A stretch of DNA of 23,604 nt from Zoogloea sp. (GTDB lineage Bacteria; Pseudomonadota; Gammaproteobacteria; Burkholderiales; Rhodocyclaceae): assembly GCA_016790385.1 (NCBI GenBank), contig JAEUNV010000202.1, positions 1-23,604 on the forward strand. The letters run 5' to 3'. A program made the position numbers and the translations under genes. Position 1 is the first letter of the stretch; every line of letters begins with the position of its first letter. Shown piece by piece: positions 15,677 to 21,507 of the stretch. The notes beneath the pieces are model-generated. The model saw only the letters and a list, made by a program, of their open reading frames with translations, did no database searches and was not told the origin of the DNA.

Positions 15677-15705
15677 TCTTAGCGCAATGCTGCCCATGGA
15701 TACAA
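15676..15705 (-). promoter_or_regulatory. Candidate promoter of the FadN-type/thiolase operon
   Basis: On the minus strand a -35-like TTGTAT (15705-15700) and a -10-like TAAGAT (15681-15676, four of six matches) are separated by 18 bases. The -10 ends where the 18-bp palindrome begins, so the start point would fall inside the operator. The leader would be roughly 85-90 nucleotides. Confidence 0.45.
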
Positions 15706-15717
15706 CAGCTTGAAAAA

Positions 15718-16398
15718 TCAGGGCGTTGCCTGCCCTGCGGAAACGCTTCCCGCCGGCGCCTGAAAGCCCGCCACCACGAAAGGGCGCAGGCGCGCCATGA
15801 TCGCCTCAGGTTCGCCCGCATCGCCCAGGCCATAGGTTTCGGTCATCCGCATCAAGTCCTTTCCGGCCATGGCATAGGCCACGATGCCGACAAAGAAATA
15901 CATGCGCCATACCACGTCGTCCTGGCTGAGATGGGGCAGCGCCCGCATGAAGGCCAGACGATAGCGATCCACCGCCTCCCGGTACTCCTCAGGAAAGAAG
16001 GCCTCGGTGCCCGGCCCAGGTTCGTAGAAGGCACGACCGATAAGCTGCTTGAAGACCTCTCCAGGAACGCTGTCCTTGCGGGTCAGACGCAGGGCCGACG
16101 ACAGGAAGGCATCCACCAGCACATCCACGGGAATGGGCTGCCCGCCGGCATCGGCCTCCAGCCTGTCCAGGTAGCTCACCCGGCTGCCGCCGCGGCTGCC
16201 CAGCGCACGCTCGTAAACCGCCTCCATGAGCCCTTGCTTGGAACCGAAGTGATAGCTCACAAGGGCCACCGGCACGCCGGCAGCGCCAGTGATCATGCGC
16301 ACCGAAGTGGCGGCATAGCCGTTCTCCATGAACAAGCGTTCTGCCGCGTCGAGAATGCGCGTCTTGGCGTCGGGAAGAGGGTTTTCAGGGCGGCCCAT
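15718..16398 (-). CDS. TetR-family transcriptional regulator, PsrA/FadP-like
   Basis: The 226-residue regulator has an N-terminal TetR helix-turn-helix (about 11-57) with KTRILDAAERLFMENGYAAT and VSYHFGSKQGL. The ligand domain contains the VWRMYFFVGIVAYAMAG stretch resembling the fatty-acid-responsive regulators PsrA and FadP. Such repressors release DNA on binding long-chain acyl-CoA or fatty acid. The start at ATG 16398 fits the normal distance to the helix-turn-helix; the frame is open further upstream to 16506 but overlaps the fadL end. No Shine-Dalgarno sequence precedes it and the fadL terminator ends 11 bases upstream, so its own promoter is not visible. The probable operator lies immediately downstream, in front of the FadN-type gene. 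The effector is inferred. Confidence 0.88.
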   Translation of the reverse strand: MGRPENPLPDAKTRILDAAERLFMENGYAATSVRMITGAAGVPVALVSYHFGSKQGLMEAVYERALGSRGGSRVSYLDRLEADAGGQPIPVDVLVDAFLSSALRLTRKDSVPGEVFKQLIGRAFYEPGPGTEAFFPEEYREAVDRYRLAFMRALPHLSQDDVVWRMYFFVGIVAYAMAGKDLMRMTETYGLGDAGEPEAIMARLRPFVVAGFQAPAGSVSAGQATP

Positions 16399-16409
16399 GG
16401 GGGGACAGG

Positions 16410-16443
16410 AAAAAAAGTGCCGGGTCACCCCAGGCGACCCGGC
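16410..16443 (-). terminator. Intrinsic terminator of fadL
   Basis: On the minus strand GCCGGGTC (16443-16436) pairs with GACCCGGC (16426-16419) across a nine-base loop. Two bases and then seven T residues (16416-16410) follow. It begins 13 bases after the fadL stop and lies directly upstream of the TetR start codon. Confidence 0.88.
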
Positions 16444-16456
16444 GGGATTGAGGGAA

Positions 16457-17737
16457 TCAGAATGCCATGGAGTACTGAGCACCCATGATCCACACCCGGG
16501 CATCATAGGCGCCGGTCACCCGGCCGCGCCCCAGGAGGGTCTGGTTGTTGTCCACCTTGGATTCAGGCACGTTGAGGTAGGCCGCGCCCAGATCCAGCAC
16601 AGACCCCTTGGCCACCTTGATCTGCGCACCGGCGGAGAACCAGATGCGATTGTTGTCGGGCAGGGATACCAGGCGGTGCTGGGCGTCGGGCACCGGTGTC
16701 TGGTCGTAGGCCACACCGAACTTGAGCTTGACCATGTCGTTCAGGCGGTAGTTGGCCCCCAGGGCATAACGCCAGGTGTCGCGAAAATGGGTATCAAGGG
16801 TCTGCACGGTGGCACCGCTGAGCATGCCGGCGGTGCGCACGATGTCCACCTTCGGAATGCTGCTCCAGCCTGTCCAGGAGATGTCGCCGAGCATTTCCCA
16901 TTTATCGTTGAGGCTCTGCGTCACCGACAAGATGAAGGTATCGGGCAGATCCACACTGGCCTTGGCACTGCCGCTGGTGAGGGCGGGCGAAGCGCCGGCC
17001 GCCGGGCCGCTCAGGCTCAGGTCGCCCTTGAGCTCGTGCTTGATCTTGGAACGGTAGGACACACCCACCTTGGTGCTCGGGCTAAGGGTGAACAAGGCTC
17101 CCACGTTCCAGCCCCAGCTGTTGTCTCCCGCGTCGAGGGTCACACTGGTGGCGGCCAGAGCCGCCGAGGTGACGGTTGCCAGGCGCACATACTCCGCCTC
17201 CATGCGCTGGTAGCTGAGGCCGCCGCCCACCGAAACCTTGTCATTGATCCGGTAGGCCACGCTGGGATTGATGTTGTAGGTCTTGATATCGAATTTGATG
17301 GCCTGAGCCCCGCCCAGCCAGGGGTTGTCGTATTCGGTGATCAAGCCGAATGGTGCCCCGAAGCCGACGCCCACGTAGAGATCCTTGCTCAGCCCCCAGG
17401 ACAGGTAGCCATTGGGAATGAAAGCCCAGCTTCCGGCATCGTTGCCAGTGCCCGTACCGCCGAGAGCGCCGGTGCTGGAACCCTGGTTGCTGAACTTGAA
17501 GGTGGGCCGGACCAGGGACAAACCAACCGAAGCTTCGCGGGCCTGCAACTGAGTCATCCCGGCGGGATTGAAGAAGATCGTGCTGGCGTTCTCCGCCACT
17601 GCGGCCGAACCGGCATAGGCGTTGCCGATGCCACTGGCGTTTTGCTCAAGCAACTGGAAGCCGGCGGCGGACGCCTGACCCGCGGCGGCAGCGAGGGCCA
17701 GCAGCGCAACTGATCGGGCGATCGTTTTCATTTTCAT
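16457..17737 (-). CDS. fadL: FadL/OmpP1/TodX-family outer-membrane long-chain fatty acid transporter
   Basis: The 426-residue protein has a signal peptide (1-24, KTIARSVALLALAAAAGQASA). Its mature start AGFQLLEQNASGIGNAYAG is the typical FadL N-terminal hatch sequence. The family NPA motif is present (NASTIFFNPAGMTQL). The rest alternates in beta-strand fashion and ends in a phenylalanine (QYSMAF), as expected for a Bam-assembled beta-barrel. It would let long-chain fatty acids, or other hydrophobic compounds in the TodX branch, cross the outer membrane. AGGAG precedes the ATG by about eight bases. Its surroundings, all beta-oxidation genes, favour fatty acids as substrate. A strong terminator follows the stop codon. 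Confidence 0.93.
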   Translation of the reverse strand: MKMKTIARSVALLALAAAAGQASAAGFQLLEQNASGIGNAYAGSAAVAENASTIFFNPAGMTQLQAREASVGLSLVRPTFKFSNQGSSTGALGGTGTGNDAGSWAFIPNGYLSWGLSKDLYVGVGFGAPFGLITEYDNPWLGGAQAIKFDIKTYNINPSVAYRINDKVSVGGGLSYQRMEAEYVRLATVTSAALAATSVTLDAGDNSWGWNVGALFTLSPSTKVGVSYRSKIKHELKGDLSLSGPAAGASPALTSGSAKASVDLPDTFILSVTQSLNDKWEMLGDISWTGWSSIPKVDIVRTAGMLSGATVQTLDTHFRDTWRYALGANYRLNDMVKLKFGVAYDQTPVPDAQHRLVSLPDNNRIWFSAGAQIKVAKGSVLDLGAAYLNVPESKVDNNQTLLGRGRVTGAYDARVWIMGAQYSMAF

Positions 17738-17809
17738 GGGTGCGTCTCCTCACAGATGGGCGTTCTCTTAACAAACCGCAGGTTGCCCAAACCCTTGGCG
17801 ATTCTAGGA

Positions 17810-17825
17810 CCACAGCTGACTGTGG
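17810..17825. repeat. Inverted repeat CCACAG-CTGA-CTGTGG upstream of fadL
   Basis: Two perfect six-base arms with a four-base loop lie in the 118-base gap between the thioesterase stop and the fadL start. On the minus strand no T-run follows, so it is a poor terminator for the thioesterase operon. It lies just upstream of a TAGAAT -10-like element (17806-17801 on the minus strand) and could equally be a protein-binding site. Confidence 0.4.
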
Positions 17826-17842
17826 CTTTGCAGCATTCGTTT

Positions 17843-17856
17843 GAAACTGTTGTTTT
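17843..17856. promoter_or_regulatory. Possible PsrA-like box upstream of fadL
   Basis: GAAAC-TGTT-GTTTT matches the known PsrA consensus GAAAC-N4-GTTTC at nine of ten defined positions. It lies about 106 bases upstream of the fadL ATG and touches the thioesterase stop codon. It shares the AAC-N4-GTT core with the palindrome before the FadN-type gene. A short imperfect match like this can arise by chance. Confidence 0.35.
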
Positions 17857-18263
17857 TATGCAGCAATCTCCGGCGGGATGTCGCGCTTGACGCCCTTGGC
17901 GCCGACCGCCACATAGGTCAGGACCGCCTCCGTCACCTTGACCACCACCGGATTTTCCGGATTGCGCTCGGCATACACCTCCACATCCACGGTGATCGAG
18001 CTCTTGCCTACCCTTACGATCTCAGCATAGAAGCTGACAATGTCTCCCACCGATACCGGCTGCTTGAAGACAAACGAATTCACCGAAATGGTGGCCACCC
18101 GGCCACGGGCACGTTTATGGGCCGGCACGGCACCGGCGATGTCCACCTGGGACATGATCCAGCCGCCGAATACGTCACCGGCGGGATTGAGATCCCGGGG
18201 CATGGGCATGACCCGCAGGACGGGCATCCTGTGGGCGGGAAGCTGGACGGGGGCATCGGGCAT
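17856..18263 (-). CDS. YciA-like hotdog-fold acyl-CoA thioesterase
   Basis: The 135-residue protein carries the YciA signature NPAGDVFGGWIMSQVDIAG, with the expected catalytic aspartate at D41, followed by ARGRVATISVNSFVFKQPV and the GDIVSFYAEIVRVG strand of the hotdog fold. It hydrolyses acyl-CoAs to free acid and CoA in the cytoplasm; family members are broad in chain length. AGGAG lies six bases before the ATG. It starts 20 bases after the FadJ-like gene stops, placing it last in the fadE operon, where it may prevent CoA from being trapped in acyl-CoA. Confidence 0.9.
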   Translation of the reverse strand: MPDAPVQLPAHRMPVLRVMPMPRDLNPAGDVFGGWIMSQVDIAGAVPAHKRARGRVATISVNSFVFKQPVSVGDIVSFYAEIVRVGKSSITVDVEVYAERNPENPVVVKVTEAVLTYVAVGAKGVKRDIPPEIAA

Positions 18264-18283
18264 GGTGAACTCCTGGGGTTGAT

Positions 18284-20218
18284 CTAATCCGCGGCGCGGG
18301 AACTGCGGACAAAATTAAGGGGCCCTCCTGTAAAGGGGGCAAAACCGGTTCCGAATATAACGCCTGCATCGGCCAGATCGGCATCGGCCACCACGCCGCC
18401 GCTGACGCAGGCCTGGCTTGCCGCAAGCAAGGGGGCGACGATGCGCGCGGCCAGATCGGCCGGCACAGCCCCCGCAGCCGGCTTGCTTACCTTGCCGCCA
18501 GGCCAGGCGTAGAAGCCCTGCCCCGTCTTCTTGCCAAGCCGACCGTCAGCAACCCGCTCGGCCAGCGCGCGGGGTAGCTCGGCATTGGCTCCGGCCAAGG
18601 CCTTGCCGGCGGCCACGGCAATGTCCAGCCCCACCGTATCCACCAACTCGATAGGCCCCATGGGCATACCAAAGGCGGTCAGCGCTGCATCAATGGTCTC
18701 CGGAGCAAGGCCCTCATCGACACAGCGCAGGGCCTCGTACATATAGGGGCCGAGCACCGCATTGACCAAAAAGCCGGGCGCGTCCTGCACTGGCAGGGGC
18801 AGCTTGTCGAGCCGTCGCACGAAGGCGGCGGTATGCCTCGCAACCTCGTCGGAGGTGCATCTCGTGCGCACCACCTCCACCAGGGGCATCACCGCCACCG
18901 GGTTGAAGAAGTGGATGCCCACCAGCCGGCCCGGGTTGGCCAGCACATCAGCGATGTCGGCAATGCGCAGGCTCGAAGTGTTGGATGCCAGCAGCGCATC
19001 CGGCCGTGCCCGCCGCTCGATGTCGGCAAAAAGGGCGCGCTTGGCTTCGAGATTCTCAAAGATTGCCTCGATGATCACATCGGCCCGGGCCACGCCATGG
19101 CCGGCCGGATCGGGAATCAGCCTATCAAGGGCAAACCGGGCTTCCCGAGGCTTGCCCCTGAACTTGCGCTCGAACCGCTTTGCCGCGCGGGCAACGGCCG
19201 GCGCGATACGCTCCACCGACTGGTCCTGAATGGTCACGATCATGCCGCGCAATGCACACTCGGCGGCGATGTCGCCCCCCATCACACCCGCGCCGATCAC
19301 ATGGACTCGCCGGGGCTTGAAATCCGCATCCTTACCAAACGCCTTCAGGCGCTCCTGGAGGAAGAACACCCGGATCAGATTCCTGGCGGTCGGGGAACGC
19401 AGGATGGATTCCAACGACGAAGGGGACGCTACGGGCACCGCCAACGCGTTGCCGCCATGATTGGCCCACACATCAAGGATCGCGTAGGGCGCAGGATAGT
19501 GCTCCGGCCGCGCCTTGACGGCCACCTGTTTGCGCGCCTTGCCCGCCACGATGCCGCGCAGAGGGCCATTGAGCAGGCGTTGCAGCAGCGGCAGACGGCG
19601 CGGCGCAGGACGGGAAAGCAGCATCACGCGTGCCGCGTTGTCCATCACCCGGGGCGGCACGCAGTCGTCGGCCAGCCCCAGCCGTCTGGCCTTGACGGCA
19701 TCGACACCCTTGCCTGTCAGCATCAGGTCGAGAGCCGCCGCCGGGCCGATCAATTGCGGCAGGCGCTGCATTCCCCCCCAGGCCGGATAGATGCCGAGCA
19801 TCACCTCCGGCAGCGCCAGGCGGGTACCGGGCTCGTCCACCGTGATGCGGTAGCGGCAGGCCAGGGCCAGCTCCAGGCCACCCCCCAGGCAATGGCCACG
19901 GATCAGGGCGAGGGTGGGGTAGTCTGCCACGGCCAGACGCCCGAACAGCGTCCAGCCCCGCTGCACCAGGGCCCGGGCGGCTTCAGCAGAGTCGATGCGG
20001 GTGAACTCCTCGATGTTGGCGCCGGCAATGAAGCCAGCCGCCTTGCCGGAACGAATCACCAGGCCCGAAGGCGGACGGAGGGCGAGTTGATCGAGGATGC
20101 CGGCCAGTTCCTCCATCACCGCCAGGCCCAGGGTGTTGGCTGAGGCCCCGGCCTCATCGAGGGTGGCCCAGGCAATGCCTTCCGCGTCCCGGTCGAGTGT
20201 CCAGTGTTTGAATGTCAT
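18284..20218 (-). CDS. fadJ: FadJ/FadB-like enoyl-CoA hydratase/3-hydroxyacyl-CoA dehydrogenase
   Basis: The 644-residue protein has the classical order, hydratase first. The crotonase part (about 1-190) has GFIAGANIEEF, GHCLGGGLEL and LPEVMLGIYPAWGG, giving both hydratase glutamates (E116, E138). The dehydrogenase part begins VHVIGAGVMGGDIAAECALRG (about 305) with S412, N413, H436 in GIHFFNPV and E448. The C-terminal dehydrogenase segments include KKTGQGFYAWPGG and GTGFAPFTGGPL. It is about 70-85 residues shorter than E. coli FadJ and FadB, but no catalytic segment is missing. Its start overlaps the stop of the FadI-like thiolase in an ATGA junction, so the two are translated in tandem and may form a complex. 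The symbol reflects its operon with a FadI-like thiolase. Confidence 0.92.
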   Translation of the reverse strand: MTFKHWTLDRDAEGIAWATLDEAGASANTLGLAVMEELAGILDQLALRPPSGLVIRSGKAAGFIAGANIEEFTRIDSAEAARALVQRGWTLFGRLAVADYPTLALIRGHCLGGGLELALACRYRITVDEPGTRLALPEVMLGIYPAWGGMQRLPQLIGPAAALDLMLTGKGVDAVKARRLGLADDCVPPRVMDNAARVMLLSRPAPRRLPLLQRLLNGPLRGIVAGKARKQVAVKARPEHYPAPYAILDVWANHGGNALAVPVASPSSLESILRSPTARNLIRVFFLQERLKAFGKDADFKPRRVHVIGAGVMGGDIAAECALRGMIVTIQDQSVERIAPAVARAAKRFERKFRGKPREARFALDRLIPDPAGHGVARADVIIEAIFENLEAKRALFADIERRARPDALLASNTSSLRIADIADVLANPGRLVGIHFFNPVAVMPLVEVVRTRCTSDEVARHTAAFVRRLDKLPLPVQDAPGFLVNAVLGPYMYEALRCVDEGLAPETIDAALTAFGMPMGPIELVDTVGLDIAVAAGKALAGANAELPRALAERVADGRLGKKTGQGFYAWPGGKVSKPAAGAVPADLAARIVAPLLAASQACVSGGVVADADLADAGVIFGTGFAPFTGGPLNFVRSSRAAD

Positions 20219-21507
20219 CCCAGTGCCTCCACCAGCATGGCCCCGCCCTGCCCCCCACCAATGCAGATGCTGGCGATGCCGCGCTTGCCGCCGGTGCGGC
20301 GCAAGGCCCGGAGCAGGTGCAATACAATGCGCGCGCCGCTGGCGCCCACCGGGTGCCCCAGGGCCACGGCACCGCCGTCCACGTTGAGACGGGCGGGGTC
20401 AACGGCACCCAGCGCTCCCGGCAGGCCCAGGCGGCTGCGGCAGTAGTCCGCGTCCTGCCAGGCGCGCAGGCAGGCGATGACCTGGGCCGCAAAAGCTTCG
20501 TTGATCTCGATGAGGTCCAGATCCTCCAGGGCCAAACCGTGGCGTTGAAGGATGGGCGTGGCGGCATGGACCGGTCCGAGGCCCATCTGCTCCGGCTCCA
20601 GGCCCGCCCACTGGCTGTCCACGATGCGCCCCACGGGTTCGAGGCCGAAGCGCTCCACGGCCGCCGCCGAAGCGAGCACCAGCCAGGTGGCCCCGTCAGT
20701 GATCTGAGAACTGTTGGCCGGGGTGACCCGCCCGTATTTCTTGTCGAAGAAGGGCTTGAGCTTGGCCATGCCATCCATGGACGCGTCCCGGCGCACTCCG
20801 TCATCGGAAGCGTACACCGTGCCATCACGGTCAATCAGCGGCACAAGCTCGTCAGCAAGGTGGCCGGCGTCCTGAGCGGCGGCCACCCGACGATGGCTTT
20901 CAACAGCAAAGGCGTCCATGTCCTCCCTGCTGATGCCGTACTTCCACGCGAGATTCTCCGCGGTCTGCCCCATCAGCTGGCCGACAATGGGGTCGGTCAG
21001 GCCCTTCATGATGCCGATCACCGGGGCCAGGTAGCCGGGGCGGAATTTCTGCACCATGGTCAGCTTCTGTCCCATGCTGCGCGCTCCCATCCAGCCGGCG
21101 AACCAGCGCACCATCGCATCGGAATACAGCAGCGGCGCCCGGGATAGCGCATCCACGCCCCCCGCCAGCACCAGCTGTGATCTGCCGCTGTAGATGTTGG
21201 CCATGGCCGAATCCAGGGCCTGCATGCCGGACGCACAGTTGCGCATCACCGTCCAGCCCGGCACCTTGAGTCCGCAGCCCATGCGCAGGGCCACCACTCT
21301 GCCGATGTTCACCTCGTCCGGCGAGGGGCTGGCGCAGCCCAGGATGACCTCGTCGAGTTGGTCCGGCGCAAAGCGCTGGCGCGACAGCAGGGCACTACCC
21401 GCCGCAGTCGCCAGATCGGAGGCTGCAAAGGGGCCGGGGGCATTGCGCGCCTTGAGGAAGGGCGTGCGAGCGCCGTCGATGATGTAGATGGGGCCGGGCA
21501 TCATCAT
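20215..21507 (-). CDS. fadI: FadI-like acetyl-CoA C-acyltransferase (thiolase)
   Basis: This 430-residue thiolase is of the longer FadI or trifunctional-beta-subunit type. The nucleophile is C91 in VMRNCASGMQAL. NEAFAAQ, GGAVALGHPVGASG and CIGGGQGG complete the active site. It cleaves 3-ketoacyl-CoA in the last beta-oxidation step. Three consecutive ATG codons (21507, 21504, 21501) open the frame. The first overlaps the FadE stop as ATGA, and which is used cannot be told. The stop overlaps the FadJ-like start. FadE, thiolase and FadJ-like enzyme are thus joined by two four-base overlaps. Confidence 0.93.
   Translation of the reverse strand: MMMPGPIYIIDGARTPFLKARNAPGPFAASDLATAAGSALLSRQRFAPDQLDEVILGCASPSPDEVNIGRVVALRMGCGLKVPGWTVMRNCASGMQALDSAMANIYSGRSQLVLAGGVDALSRAPLLYSDAMVRWFAGWMGARSMGQKLTMVQKFRPGYLAPVIGIMKGLTDPIVGQLMGQTAENLAWKYGISREDMDAFAVESHRRVAAAQDAGHLADELVPLIDRDGTVYASDDGVRRDASMDGMAKLKPFFDKKYGRVTPANSSQITDGATWLVLASAAAVERFGLEPVGRIVDSQWAGLEPEQMGLGPVHAATPILQRHGLALEDLDLIEINEAFAAQVIACLRAWQDADYCRSRLGLPGALGAVDPARLNVDGGAVALGHPVGASGARIVLHLLRALRRTGGKRGIASICIGGGQGGAMLVEALG

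Noticed and set aside
16328..17713. A 461-codon plus-strand frame opposite fadL, and a similar one at 18833-20143 opposite the FadJ-like gene
   Set aside because: Both lie antisense to genes with signal peptide, barrel or catalytic motifs; no ribosome site or domain supports them.
17810..17825. Hairpin as terminator of the fadE operon
   Set aside because: On the minus strand it lacks a T-run and is followed by TCCTAGAAT, so it was listed only as an inverted repeat.
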